Shown here piece by piece: positions 35,246-46,997 of a DNA stretch of 64,000 nt. How positions within the stretch are numbered: the stretch's first letter is position 1; each line of letters begins with the position of its first letter. A program made the translations under genes and the position numbers. The stretch is from Prorocentrum cordatum. Taxonomy: Eukaryota > Sar > Dinophyceae > Prorocentrales > Prorocentraceae. Below the pieces are notes generated by a model that saw nothing but the letters and a program-made list of their open reading frames with translations, did no database searches and had not been told where the DNA came from. The stretch covers positions 90,513 to 154,512 of the forward strand of contig CAUYUJ010016346.1 of NCBI GenBank assembly GCA_963575745.1, written 5' to 3'.

Positions 35246-35740
35246 ACTCCCTACCTCTTCCTCCTCCTCCTCCTCCTCCTCCTCCTCCTCCTCCTCCCTC
35301 CTTCTCCTCCCGCCTCCACCTCCTCCCCCTCCTCCTCCTCCTCCTCCTCCTCCTCCTCCTCCTCCTCCTCCTCCTCCTCCTCCTCCCTCTCCTGCTCCTC
35401 GTCCTCTCCCCTCCCCCCACCTGCGGGTGGTGTGGAGCAAGGCTATCTTGGGCGCCCTCTCCGCGTTTCTCCTGCTCATCCTCCTCCTCTCCTCCTCTCC
35501 TCTCCCTCCTCCTCTCCTCCTCCTCCTCCTCCTCCTCCTCCTCCCTCCTCCTCTTCTCCTCTCCTCCTCCCCCTCCTCCCCTCTCCTCCTCCTCTTCCTC
35601 CTCCTCCTCCTTCTCCCCCTCCTCTTCCTCACCCGTCCGTTCCTCCTGCTTCCTCGTCCCTCCTCCACCCCCCCTCTCCCTTCTCCTCCTCGTCCTCCTC
35701 CTCCTTCTCCTCCTCCGATTCCTCCTCCATCCTCCGCCAC
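35246..35740. repeat. (TCC)n microsatellite in two blocks
   Basis: TCC triplets at 35260-35400 and 35470-35740, separated by about 70 bp of unique sequence. Confidence 0.95.
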
Positions 35741-37040
35741 TTCGGGGCACGACGTCTTACCCAACCCTTTGCTCCACTGCGTTCTTCTCCACGTCCCTGA
35801 TCAGGGCAGCTCGTCTGTGCATCGTTTCTGGGTGGGCTGGTGGGTCACGCGAAGCGTCTAAAATATAGTAATGTAAGCAACCGTGTAGAAAAATGAATTA
35901 ACTAGAATGCAGGTGATATTCGACAAACTAGTTCCCATCTGCGACCCGTGCGCCCAACCAATGTTTTGGCCCAGGCTGATGCACGGGCAATGCATATCGG
36001 CCCTTCGCAGTGGGCGCTGGGAAAGGCGCGTAGGGCATGGATTCCCCTCACGTGTGGGCACCGTTTTCGCGCGCCTCGGGCGGCGAAGGCGAACGGCCCT
36101 GCTGCTTGACCAGCAGTCCAATAGGAACTGGCGCAAGGCTTCCACTGTCGCACCAGAGTGTTGGTCATACGTTCATGCTTTTGGCTAGCGCTCCTACCTC
36201 AAGCCAAGTCTTGATAGTTATGATTTAACCTTTCGGTAGATTTGATGAAGTTCCGCGGATTGTCTTGGAATACCTGCTTTGGGTTGGAATTTCTTTGCAA
36301 AAAAGAGCCTGGGCGCGACGAAATCTGCGCGAGCCGCCACATGTGGGACAGTTGCCCAAACAATCGCTGCGCGCGATTTTGCTTTTTCGCGCGGCCTCCG
36401 TTTCGAGAAATTCCGCACAAGTTTGGGGAATCCAAGAAAATACCCGATGCGCGCGGCGCAATCACAAATACTGTTCCTTGCGCGCGACGCCTCCGCACAA
36501 ATCGATGTCTCATGCGGTTTACCGATTTGAGCAGTATCCAACGGCGCCAAACGACGCAGGCGCAGTGCGCTCGCTCGCGTTTGCGAATGAACGAGGGCGA
36601 ATATATCACGCGTACGTGTCATAATGCGCAGTACTTCCAAAGCACTTGCAATCCCACCCGGGAGCATGACACTTCGCGCGGCGGCGAGGGGGAAGTGGCT
36701 TCGCAGGGAGAAGCATTGCTAGAGGCCGGTCAGCATTGCTAGAGGCCTATACAGCAACCATGCAGATTCCGTTCACACCCCTCTTGGCCTCGCATGGCTT
36801 CCCTGGTGGTCCTGAGGGCACTCAATCCCAAGAATAACGCCCCCCTCGCACCGCTGGCGTTATCCAGCACCCGTATTCCACAATGTGCCCCGTGCCCCAG
36901 CCTGTTCTGAGCAATACAGAACTGGTAGTCGGAGCAACAGTGGTAGGTGTTACTCCGAATATAATAAAAGACGAGAGAAGGGCGCGTCCTTTTAAAACTG
37001 CGATTCTCGCTCAAGACATCTCGTGGTTAGAATAAATTAA
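35741..37040. other. No gene recognised
   Basis: Mostly unique sequence. The segment 36230-36640 is rich in GCGCGA and open in several phases on both strands, which suggests composition rather than coding. CATTGCTAGAGGCC occurs twice near 36713 and 36733. No tRNA or rRNA pattern was found. Confidence 0.4.
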
Positions 37041-38510
37041 TGCGACCCTCTGCACCAGCCGCGCGGATAGGGGGCTGTCCCTTTCGCCAATTAGGGGGAC
37101 CCCAATGGAGGACTCCCGTGGGGGAGTCCAGTGATGGAGTCCTACTGGGACCTGGGATCCTCTTTGACCCCAACTAGAATCCGATCGGAATCCGATTGGG
37201 ACATCAAGTAACGAAAGCATGTTGCAACCCTCTCGGGTTCTCATTGGAATTCGATTGGGGTCTTTTTGGAATGCTATTATGATCTTGGTGAGATCCCGCA
37301 CTGAGGAGCCTGGGGGCGAGATAGCTTTGCCCGGGACGAGAAGCGATATAGTTTCGCCGGAAGGGGGGGGGTCCGTAATAGCACCCCACGACTGAATAGA
37401 TTCCTTCAAGCAAGTTGTTTTTTAAATTAAACAGCAAAAGCGCCCCCTCCCCTCCCCACCCCAGCCCTCCTCCCTCCGCCCTCCTGACTGCCACCCCGCC
37501 CCCAGCGCATCTCTCCCCAGGGACGCCCCGCCGACCAGGGGGACCGCGCGGGAGGGCGGCCCCAGTCAGAAGCGGAGGCGACGAGCGGCGGAGAGGGAGC
37601 AGGGAGGGGGGAACAGAAATCAGCATGGCATACGATCGGGGAGACGTAAGCATTCGCTTTTCGTCCCGAGGCGCTCTCTGACGCTCCTGGGGCCCGGGGA
37701 GAGCCGAAAACGGCGACCAACGTCGGGACCCGCTTCCCCAGTAGAGCCCAGAATCGAATCGATAAATCGGATCACCGATCGAAATCAATCGGATCGGCGG
37801 ACATCGGCAGCCAAATCGGGAGAAGTCGAATCGGTGGGAATCGGCAGTCGGCAGGCTCGTAAGGCATACACGAAGCCCAGAGCGGAATCCGAAGTCGGAC
37901 CAAATCGGTATCGGTATCGATCGAGATCGATGCCGAATCGAGTCGGAGCCGAACTGAGCCCTGCTTCACTCAGGACCCCTTCGCTTCAGGACAACACTCG
38001 CCTGCCCGTCGGCGGCGCGCCCGGCGGGGCGCGGGAGGGACGGCGCAAGACTCGGGCCCTGGGGACTCGGGTTGGCCTGCCAGGGCCGTCAGGGAGGTGA
38101 GAGAGGCCCAGTCTGAAAATTCGACGCGAGCTCACGCTGCGAACATCCCACGGAAACTAGACCGCCCAAACTGCGGACGGGCCCGTCAAGCAGCGTCGAA
38201 GCCACCCTGATTCTGGCGAGCTCGAGTCTGACGTTTCTCACTTCTGCGAGGCCATCAGTGGCTTCGGAAAAAGCCACCCCCACTGCCCTCCCCAAACATC
38301 CTCTGGTCTAGCCCTTCCGATCCGCGGCCCCGGAAGTCCCGGCCCCATCCCCGAGGGAATTGTTTCTTACTGGATCTGTTTCTGATGGTCCTGGGGCTCA
38401 ATAACGGGCCCCGGAGGCCCTGACACTTTCCCCGTGGCTGGCTTCTCATCTCATCCCGAATCGCTTTTTGACGGTCCTGGGGCCCGGAGGGCTCCCAGAG
38501 GTCAGGGCAC
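37041..38510. other. No gene; short imperfect repeats
   Basis: GACTCCCGTGGGGGAGTCC (37108-37128) is a small palindrome. AATCCGATCGG/AATCCGATTGG repeats lie near 37180-37260, and an (AATCGG)-rich stretch lies at 37745-37950. Nothing coding is recognised. Confidence 0.4.
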
Positions 38511-38640
38511 CCCCCCTCCTCCTCTTTCTCCTCCTCCTCTATCTCCTCCTCCTCCTCTATCTCCTCTTCCTCCTCCCCCTCCTCCTTCCTTCATCCTCCT
38601 CGTCCCTCCTCCCTCCTCTGTCCTCCCACCTCACTCCTCT
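38511..38640. repeat. (TCC)n microsatellite
   Basis: Interrupted CTCCTC blocks. Confidence 0.9.
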
Positions 38641-39029
38641 CCTCCCGCCGCGAGAAAGGGGTGGGGGGCGACCGACCGCGCGCAGGTCACGATTTTGTCG
38701 CGGCGCCAGGAGGACAGGGCCTGTCTTCCCTTGCAATCGCTCGGCCGTCCATTCCCCGTGCACTTTGTCGGCTCCGTGCGCTTCTACTGAGCACTTTCTC
38801 AAGGTGAATAGCTCAGGGTGAAATCCATATGGTCTTTCGTACCTCGAAAAATCAATCCGCCTTCTGACTCACCTTTTGGCAGACTCAAGCCTCGAAAATC
38901 CATCGAAACGGCACTGAAGATTTCACCCTTTGCCCTCCACCCAAAGAAAATGTTCGGTTCTTTCTCCCCCAGTCCAAGATGCTACTAGATGCTCCTCGCC
39001 GAGGAAAAATGCATACCTCCGACCGATGC

Positions 39030-39240
39030 CAGGTCTCCCCTCGTCTACACGCAAGAGTGGCCCTGGGTAAGAGTGACCTTTGGTGCGCGGCTTTTTGGGG
39101 GTCGCGGGGGGACCGGACACAAGCGCGCAAGACGCTACTGCCGCATCGCGTTCGGCGATCGGGGGACCCCAATGGGCCCGCACCAAAGGTCACTCTGGCG
39201 AAGGGTCCCTCTTACGCCTGGTCGAGAAAAAGAGCACACG
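39030..39240. repeat. Foldback element
   Basis: AGAGTGACCTTTGGTGCG at 39070-39087 is exactly complementary to 39179-39196. The pairing extends outward imperfectly (AAGAGTGGCCCTGGG against its counterpart near 39205-39220). The loop is about 90 bp and no coding content is recognised. Confidence 0.6.
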
Positions 39241-39474
39241 CCCAAGCGATGCCAAGTTTCCCCCCTGGGGCGCGCCGCCGACGCAGCGCGGCCCGCAGGG
39301 CGCGCCCCCGAGCACCCCGCCGAGGCGAAGCCCACGACGGCGCCCTCCCCGAGGAGGCCGACGGGCGTGGCGCGCGCGGGCGGCTTCTGGAGCGCGGCCG
39401 GCCTCGGCTGCCGATGGCTGGGAGGGTCTGGGAGGGCGAGGGGGGAGGAGGCAGGAGGAGAAAAAGGAGGCCTG

Positions 39475-39567
39475 CCCTTCCCTCCTCGTCCTCCTGCTCC
39501 TCGTCCTCCTGCTCCTCCTGCTGCTGCTCCTCCAACTCCTCCTCGTCATCATCGTCATCAGCATCAG

Positions 39568-39628
<61 letters not shown>

Positions 39629-40919
39629 AGCAGCATCATCACCATCATCATCATCAGCAGCAGCATTCATCATCAGCAGCATCATCACCATCAGCATCAT
39701 CACCATCATCAGCAGCATCAGCATCATCAGCAGCAGCATCATCACCATACGCAGCATCATCATCATCATAATCATCATCATCAGCATCGTCATCAGCATC
39801 GTCATCAGCATCATTATAACAACCATCATCATTAGCAGCAGCAGAAGCATCATCAGCAATCTACTCATCATCAGCATCGCCATCATCATCATCAGCATCA
39901 TCATCATCATCATCATCATCATCGTCATCACAATAAGCAACATAATAAGCAGCGCCACCATCATCAGCATCATCAGCATCAGCATCAGCATCGCCACCAT
40001 CATCGTCATCGGCATCATCATTTTCATCGTAGTCATCATCATCAGCAGCATCATCATCAAACTCATCAGCATCAACATCAGCACCTGCATCAGCATCAGC
40101 ATCATCAGCAGAATCAGAATCAGCAGCAGCATCATCATCGTCATCAGCATCAGCTACATCATGAGCATCACCATCATCATCATCATCGCCACCATCAGCA
40201 TCATCATAAGCAGCAGCAGAAGCATCATCATCATCCTCATCGTCATCAGCATCATCATCATTAGCAGCAGCAGAAGCATCATCAGCATCATGATCATTAT
40301 CAGCATCATCATTCGCATCATGATCATCATCGTCACCAGCAGCAGCAGCAGCATAATCAGCATCGTTACCAGCATCATCAGCATGATCATCATCTTCATC
40401 ACCACCACCATCATCGTCATCATAATCATCATTATTATCATTGCAGTCATCATCAACATCATCAGCATCATCATCAGCAGCATCATGGTCATCATCACAT
40501 TCATCAGCATCAGCATAAGCCCCTGCATCAGCATCATCATCAGCATAATCATAATCAGCATCAGCATCATCATCACCAGCAGCTACATCATGATCATCAG
40601 CATCATCATCATCATCACCATCATCATAACTAAGCAGCGGCAAAAACAGCATAATCATCATCATCATCATCAGCACCATCATCATCACCATCAGCATCAT
40701 CATCATCATCGTCATCCTCATCGTCTTCAGCATCATCATGAGCATCATCATAAGCAGCAGCAAAAGCGGCATCAGCATCATGATCATCGTCAGCATCATC
40801 ATTCGCATCATCACCATCATCGTCATCAGCAGCAACAGCAACATCATCAGCATCAGCCTCAGCATCATCGTTACAGTCATGATCATCTGCTTCATCACCA
40901 TCATCATGAACATCATGAA

Positions 40920-40951
<32 letters not shown>

Positions 40952-40985
40952 GCATCATCAGCATGAAAACCAACATCATCGTCAT
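39475..40985. repeat. (CAT/CAG)n microsatellite, 1.5 kb
   Basis: A TCC/TGC start, then more than 400 CAT, CAG and CGT triplets. No stop codon arises in one phase, giving a spurious frame of over 1,100 codons that also crosses the next two features. Confidence 0.95.
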
Positions 40986-41624
40986 TATTCCGCCGACCCT
41001 GTCGGCGTGTGTGAGGGTCTTTTCAGTTCGAATCGGGCTTTTGCGTTGGAGTCGCCGTCTCCGTCCTCCTTTGTTCCAGTTGCCTGGGCCCTCTTCCTCA
41101 TACGCGCCGTCCAAAGCAAAATTGAACAGCATCGGAGTGGAATCGAAGGGAAGCCCCTTCCCTGTGATCCCTTCCCCGCGCCCGGGGGGTCCCGCGGGGG
41201 GGTCCCGGGGGGGGTCGCCACCCAGATCCGTTTTCCCCTGGCGCCCTGGTCCCTGCCACTCCAGCCCCGTCCCCGGCCCCCACTCCGGTCCTGGCCCGGA
41301 CCTGGACAGGGCTCAGCCCAAGGGGCCGCAGCCCAGGCACAGGCCCTGGCGCCCTGGCCCTGGCCCTGGCCCCCGGCCCCCGGCCCGGGCCCTGGCCGTG
41401 GCCCTAGCCTCGGCCTCGGCCCCAGCCGCAGCCCTGGCCTGGCTCTGGCCCCAGCCGCGGCCCCAGCCCAAGTCTCAGCAGAGCCCAAGAGGCTCCCAAG
41501 AGAGCCCAAAGAAAGACTCCAGAGCGTCAGCGTCGTCGTCGTCGCCGCTGCCGCCGCCGCCGCCGTCGTCATTGCCGTCCCTCTTCAGGGTCGGCGGCAC
41601 TGGCCGCTAGACCTTCCCAATCTC
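40986..41624. other. Unique GC-rich island between two (CAT)n arrays
   Basis: Begins with the small hairpin CGCCGACCCTGTCGGCG and GTGTGTGAGG (40991-41016). It contains a (CCCTGG)n-like stretch at about 41240-41470 and a short (CGTCGC)n run near 41530. No protein family is recognised. Confidence 0.5.
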
Positions 41625-41899
41625 ATTCGCATCATCATCAGCACAATCAGCATCATCACCATCATCACCATCGGCATCAGCATCAGCATCAGCATCATCA
41701 TAATCATCATCATCATCATCATCATCATCGTCATCATCATCATCATCATCATCATCATCGTCATCATCATCATCATCGTCGCCGTCGTCTTCATCGTCAT
41801 CGCCATGGTCATCGTCATCAGCAGAAGCAGCAACTTCATTAGCAGCATCATCAGCATCAGCATAATCATCGTCGTCATCATCAGCAGCATCAGCGTTAC

Positions 41900-41940
<41 letters not shown>

Positions 41941-42415
41941 CCATCACCATCATCATCACCATCATCATGAACAGCAGCATCGTCATCATCATCAGTATCA
42001 CCATCGGCATCATCAGCATCATCAACATCATGATCATCCTCACCATCATCATCATCCGTCTCAGCATCACCATCATCACTCTCATCATCAGCAGCATCAT
42101 CAGCATCATTATCATCATCAGCAACATAGTGATCATCACAACCAGCATCATCATCAACACCATCATCACCAGCATACCCATCATCATCATTATCATCATC
42201 AGCATGATCAGCATCAGCATCATCACCAACAGCATCATGATGATCATCAGCATCAGCATCAGCATCAGCATCAGCATCAGCATCAGCATCAGCATCAGCA
42301 TCAGCATCAGCATCAGTATCATCATCAACATTAACATCAATATCCTCCTCCTCCTCCTCCTCCTTCTCATCATCATCAACATCATCATCAACATCATCAT
42401 CAACATCATCATAAC
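41625..42415. repeat. (CAT/CAG)n microsatellite, 0.8 kb
   Basis: CAT triplets with a regular (CATCAG)n run at 42240-42320 and a short TCC block near 42340-42365. Confidence 0.95.
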
Positions 42416-43140
42416 CCGCCGACCCCTTGTGGGTCTCTAGGCGTGTGAGAATGTTCCCCACCCGTAATCCCCCCAGGGGACCCCAAACTGGCAACTTGAC
42501 GCCCCCCGCGGGCTCGGCACGACCCCCCGCCGAACTCACTGGGGGGGTCCGGCCCTCCCCGGGCTGCCTTCGCAGCGCCAAGATAGCCCCTGAGGCCCCC
42601 GAAGAAGCCTCCCAGGCGGTCCAAGAGTGCCCCGACTCGCCGAAATATCGCTCCAAGCCGCCCAACATGGCCTCCACACTCAAGATGCTTCCAAAGTGCC
42701 CACAGAGGCCTCTAACAGCCTCCCCCAGAGAGCCGTCAAAAGCCAAAATCGTCCCCTGGGTTGTGGATAGCGTGTCGCGCGGATGCGTGGTGGGCCAGAG
42801 CCGGCGGCGCGACACGCTAAGCCAAACTTCCTGACCGTCAGACATCGAGTAAACTGGCATCCTGAACACAAAACAGCAAATAAAGATGGGAGGACAAAAC
42901 GAACAACACGACGTCGGACTTCTGGGAAGGAGGAGGACGGAAGAAAGGAGAAGCAAGAGGAGGAGGAACATGAGGAAAGGACGAGAGCGATGAAGGAAGC
43001 GCTGCTTGCTCTGCGCAACGCTCAGCACGATCACAGAGGATCGGCGTGGAAGGCGCGGGAGGAGACCAGCGGTCCCGTCGGCGCCAACGAAGTCCCAGTC
43101 GGCCCAAATCCGCCGACCCTTCGGCGTGTGTGAGACGCTG
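42416..43140. other. No gene; GC-rich dispersed repeat sequence
   Basis: The left end has a degenerate form of the CCGCCGACCC...GGCGTGTGAG motif; the right end has a good copy (CGCCGACCCTTCGGCG and GTGTGTGAG at 43110-43135). GCCTCCCAGGCGGTCCAAGAG-type sequence at 42600-42740 belongs to the dispersed family of 27.3 kb. Confidence 0.45.
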
Positions 43141-43188
<48 letters not shown>

Positions 43189-43192
43189 GTCC
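43141..43192. repeat. (GTC)n microsatellite
   Basis: About 15 pure GTC triplets. Confidence 0.95.
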
Positions 43193-43965
43193 CAGGGGAA
43201 CTGAGGAACGAGGAAAAGGAACGTCGCAGTTAAGTCGATTCCCGTCCGTCCCTTCCCTACCTGGGGAGGGGGAGGGGGGGGGGGGCGGATACCACCCCCC
43301 TTCGGGGTCCTGGCGGGTCCCACAGGGGGCTCGCCAGCAAGGGTCCCGGCGGAGGTCCCGCCTTCAGGGGCTGCGGCGCCGGCCGCAAGGTCTTCGCAAT
43401 CGACCGTGAGGCACAAGTTCACGATGAGACAACGAGTGAGCCTACAACGTTCCTGGCCATGTCGGATCGGCCAGCGTGCTCCGCCCACCATGCAGACCGC
43501 GGGATTCGACATGTCCTAGCGGGTCGAAACACATGGAACGTAAACATCACCCAACCAATAGAACGGGTCGGCTAAAAGACGAGAGCGTGGCTCAGCAGAT
43601 GAACTCAAGAATCTACGGGCCGTTTGAACATGAACCCCTGGATGCGCAGCATGAGCTGGCCTTCTCCATTCCTACCTAATCCCTTCTCTCTCTGTCCCTC
43701 TTCGCGCCTCAGTCCTTTTGCCTCCGCCTCCTTTTCCCTCTTCCTTCTCCTGCCCCTTTCTCTGGATGCGGCGCCTGCACAGTACAGAATGAGAGGGGGA
43801 GAGCTCCCAGTGGAAAGCCTACTAGAAGTCGACAGGGGGAGGCGTGACCGAGATCGCAGTATGCGCACCTCCTCCTCCTCCTCCTCGTCCTCCTCCTCCT
43901 CCTCCTCCGAAGTCCGATCGGCTGGGCGGGTGGCCGGGCGGCGGGGGAGGAACGTTTGAGCAGCG
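43193..43965. other. No gene recognised; region downstream of a minus-strand DinoSL
   Basis: A minus-strand open frame (43605-44024) includes the leader sequence itself, an acidic run coded by the TCC tract at 43868-43911, and an R/E-rich tail. It could be the body of a retroposed cDNA behind the leader at 43966-43984, but no family is recognised. Confidence 0.35.
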
Positions 43966-43984
43966 TGAGCCAAAATGGCTACGG
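43966..43984 (-). other. DinoSL relic, minus strand
   Basis: On the minus strand this reads CCGTAGCCATTTTGGCTCA, matching the first 19 bases of the leader exactly, with C for A at the next position and then G. The context suggests a retroposed, once trans-spliced transcript reading leftward. Confidence 0.75.
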
Positions 43985-44472
43985 GAGGAGTAGGATTAAG
44001 ACGATGAGGAGGATTGGGAGGCAAGCACCTTGGGGTACACCGCCGCCGAGCCCTTCAGAGGATGGAGAAAGTTGTGCTCCCCACGGCAAAGGGGGGCACG
44101 GTCGTCAACACAATGGCTGCGCTGGAGCTGTGTGGTTCACAGACGTTGGCCGCAATGCTTCGAGAAGAAGAGAAGGGCGTCGGGACCTAAATTCGCGCGC
44201 GCGACACCGTCGACTGAGATCCGGGCTTCTTCTCAGAGTTCAAGGTCGGGGTGCTCTTGCTGGCTGCCACAAGCGGCCTCTGGCTGCCAGGCCTCGGGCT
44301 CTTGTCCACGCCTGGCAGGGCTGCCGCCGCAGACCGCCAGAGCTGGTCCTTTTCCTCGCCCTGCCCCTCCCTCTTTCCCTGCTCTTTCGACTTTAAACCA
44401 ACAACAACAAGCATTGTTCGTTGCCTCTGGTAGCACAATGCCAAAAGCAACACGACAAACAACTTATCCTGG
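43985..44472. other. No gene recognised
   Basis: Unique sequence with overlapping open frames in several phases and no domain. Confidence 0.4.
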
Positions 44473-44816
44473 CGAAGGACCCAACCATATGCGATTGTGA
44501 GTAACGCACTTGTGAGTATCGTCCTCGGTGGGACTCCCTATGGCGTCACAAGGCGTGTGAGGGGTGTGCCGAAACGGACATACTGTGGATGGGGAGCCGC
44601 ATGTGAACCCTGCCACTGGGGCCTTCGGTGGAGCTCACGGGGCTACGAGGCGTGTGAGGGGGTGGGGCCGACATGGACATGCTGTGCGCGGGGAGCCGCA
44701 TGTGAACCCTGCAGCTGGGGCCGTCGGTGTAGCTCTGTATGTGGCCACGAAACGTGTGAAGGGTGTGCCAGAGTGGACATGTTGTGGGCGGGGAGCCGCT
44801 TGCGAACCCTGCCTCT
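44473..44816. repeat. ~99-bp minisatellite, left remnant of the Copia target
   Basis: GAACCCTG-containing units start at about 44605, 44704 and 44804, each with GGGGCCTTCGGTGGAGCTC and CACGAGGCGTGTGA-type segments. It is headed by GAAGGACCCAACCATATGC, the same lead-in as at 803-830. It is a relative of the 77-bp family at 1-3.7 kb and is split by the Copia element. Confidence 0.8.
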
Positions 44817-45070
44817 TGTGAAAGTTGTATTAGCAAGGATGTGAGATATAGGATGATGTTTAGAATTATCTATGTTGCTGCTCTCGCTCGCTCATGCTTG
44901 CACTCTCTTGTTCACTATTGCCATTTGTGGCTTGGACCCGCCAGCTGAGGCGGGAGGGTGGACGCACCTATCGAACGCTGAGTTTGATTCGGTATAAGAT
45001 ATCCTATCATCTGCCTGTTTCTTCTTGCATCAAGAGGTTGTGGGTGGAGAGATTTGGATCAATATTTACA
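44817..45070 (+). repeat. 5' LTR of the Copia element
   Basis: 254 bp, TGTGAA...TTTACA. It differs from the 3' LTR at five positions, with no indel. It contains a CCCGCC-AGCTGA-GGCGGG hairpin (44937-44954) and a GGTATAAGATATCC segment near 44991. Confidence 0.95.
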
Positions 45071-45071
45071 C

Positions 45072-45085
45072 TGGTAGCGTGAGCT
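45072..45085 (+). promoter_or_regulatory. Candidate tRNA primer-binding site
   Basis: TGGTAGCGTGAGCT starts one base after the LTR. TGG pairs with a tRNA CCA end, and the whole resembles the common initiator-Met site TGGTATCAGAGC with differences. The tRNA was not identified. Confidence 0.55.
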
Positions 45086-45134
45086 GAATCAGTCCACGGT
45101 ACGAGGATTTCATACAGAGTGGCCGTGCAGATAT

Positions 45135-46997
45135 ATGCTGGATCTCACTTACATCCTCGCGGTGCTTAACCACTGCGCTCAACAGATCACGGTGATCGAC
45201 AAAACGCTCAAAATCATTACTTGCAACAACTTGGACGAGGATCGTTGCATCAACAGCATCCCGGGCGAGCAGCAGAACTACAGCAGCAACGATCAAGACA
45301 GCTACTACATCAGTGACAAGCTCAGTAGCATCACGGTCATCAAGATGACGTCCAGGCAGCAGCAACAGTTCAATGACGGCCCCCTCTTCGTTGACAAGGA
45401 GGGCGTGGTACACTACAACGGAGACCCATCCTACGGCGAGGAGTTCGAGGAGCGTGCAATACTCGGCTACCACGCGAGCGAGGAGAAGATCAAGAAGCTC
45501 TATGCGATCAAGCTCAAGAATTCTCTAAATGGACGAGCGTGGACACTTACACGTAAGAAGGTTGAGATCAGTACGCAGGCAGTTTTAGACGAAGCAGGTA
45601 ATGACCCACTTGCTGCAGTCAAACTGGTGGTAACTACAGTACGACAGGCGTGCGAGAGAATCGCACCACCACAGAAGCAACAAGCGTTCGAGGAGTATTT
45701 CTTCCGAGGTCTTCGCAATCGAACGGAGTCTGTGCAGGACTACATATCGAGGCGAGAGACGGAGTACGAGCGGCCCAAGTCACTTTCAGCGAACACGACA
45801 GTCAGCGAAGACCTACGGACATACTTCCTACTAAAGCTAGCGAACATCAGCATGCAAGAGCACAAGGCAATCCTTGGCCAATGCAACAACGAACACATCT
45901 GGGACGACGTGACGGCAGCCATGCTGATACAGCTGGACAGCACGGGCCGAGACGATCGTGGACATGGACGATACGGAGCCTACCCAGTGGACTACGACGA
46001 CGAAGAAGAAGATGCTCTACTCGGAGACGAATGTGCACCGTGCGACGAGGACGTTTTCCTGAGTGATGCGGACTACGACGCACTTGCAGCGGACATCGAC
46101 GAGTTCGAGGGAGTGATTGATGACGTGGACCCGGACGAGATCAGCCAGGAGGAGTGCGACACCCTGGCGACGGAGGCTCAACGTCTTGGCTGGAAGGCTG
46201 GACGGCGCAACCACAAGCCCAACTACAAGCAGGCCCGGGAGCGGCTTGCTCAGAGCAAGTCGAATAGAGGCTGGAAAGCCAACATCAACAAGCAGGGCTC
46301 CATCAAGATGGACAGCAAAGAGGCTGAGGATAAGCTGAAGCAGATCAAGGCGCGCACGAAGTGCAACGCGTGCCACAAGAAGGGTCACTGGAAGGGTGAC
46401 CCCGAGTGCGAAAAGACGAGGTCACCAGCGAGTGGATCCAGCACGCTACAACGTGGAGGACGAGGAGGCGGACGTGGAGGACGAGGCTTTCACGGACGAC
46501 CTGGTGGTTTTCTACGACGAGCTGGATTCGCGATGGCGACCGCGGTCAAGCTGCTGATGGCGGACAGCTCGATGGACATGACCACCATTCAGATTGTCAG
46601 CGACCAACTGGCAAGCATAGACGTGGCGATGGAGGAGATCACGAGTCTGACGAAGGTGAGAATTGACACCGAGGAGCAGATCGTGAACGCCTACGCGGTG
46701 TCAGCAACAGGAGACCAGCTGAACTTCCAAGAGAGGATCGACCAGGCACACGAACCATACCCAGTACCTGGAGAGCACCAAGCACAAGAACCTGACGAAC
46801 CCCTGAGCACTCCAGTGAGCTCAACGAGCAGACCGACACCAGGGACGTGGTCGAGGACGGAGCCCAGCACACCAAGTACAGACTACCTGGAAGAAGACAA
46901 CACAGAGGCCGACCTACAGAAGATACGAGATCGTGCGGAGCAGATCGCAGCGTTATGGGTAAGCTGCGAGAACATGGAAGCGGCCTACAGGGACTAG
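45135..46997 (+). CDS. gag: Copia Gag polyprotein region
   Basis: A 620-codon frame. The first ATG is at 45135; an equally plausible start is the ATG at 45345 (MTSRQQQQFNDG). Gag packages the element RNA. The middle has the helical Copia Gag pattern (EEYFFRGLRNRTESVQDYI), followed by a very acidic stretch (DYDDEEEDALLGDE). A CCHC knuckle, CNACHKKGHWKGDPEC, lies at residues 410-425, followed by an RGG-rich segment (RGGRGGGRGGRGFHG). The TAG at 46995 is followed in the same phase by another ATG frame that soon stops; the protease frame is one phase away. Gag and Pol are therefore separated here by one stop and a frame change, which may be natural or a sequence error. Confidence 0.9.
   Translation: MLDLTYILAVLNHCAQQITVIDKTLKIITCNNLDEDRCINSIPGEQQNYSSNDQDSYYISDKLSSITVIKMTSRQQQQFNDGPLFVDKEGVVHYNGDPSYGEEFEERAILGYHASEEKIKKLYAIKLKNSLNGRAWTLTRKKVEISTQAVLDEAGNDPLAAVKLVVTTVRQACERIAPPQKQQAFEEYFFRGLRNRTESVQDYISRRETEYERPKSLSANTTVSEDLRTYFLLKLANISMQEHKAILGQCNNEHIWDDVTAAMLIQLDSTGRDDRGHGRYGAYPVDYDDEEEDALLGDECAPCDEDVFLSDADYDALAADIDEFEGVIDDVDPDEISQEECDTLATEAQRLGWKAGRRNHKPNYKQARERLAQSKSNRGWKANINKQGSIKMDSKEAEDKLKQIKARTKCNACHKKGHWKGDPECEKTRSPASGSSTLQRGGRGGGRGGRGFHGRPGGFLRRAGFAMATAVKLLMADSSMDMTTIQIVSDQLASIDVAMEEITSLTKVRIDTEEQIVNAYAVSATGDQLNFQERIDQAHEPYPVPGEHQAQEPDEPLSTPVSSTSRPTPGTWSRTEPSTPSTDYLEEDNTEADLQKIRDRAEQIAALWVSCENMEAAYRD

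Noticed and set aside
32606-37040. tRNA, 5S rRNA or snRNA genes in the unique spacers
   Set aside because: No cloverleaf arms, box A/B pattern or conserved rRNA segments were found by eye. A covariance-model search would be needed to be certain.
38979-42440. A plus-strand open frame of over 1,100 codons
   Set aside because: It runs through two CAT/CAG arrays, which cannot form stops in that phase, and a GC-rich island. The peptide is poly-I/S/H and P/A-rich with no domain.
43605-44024. A protein-coding gene behind the minus-strand leader relic
   Set aside because: The frame includes the leader itself, an acidic run from a TCC repeat and R/E-rich filler; no family is recognised.
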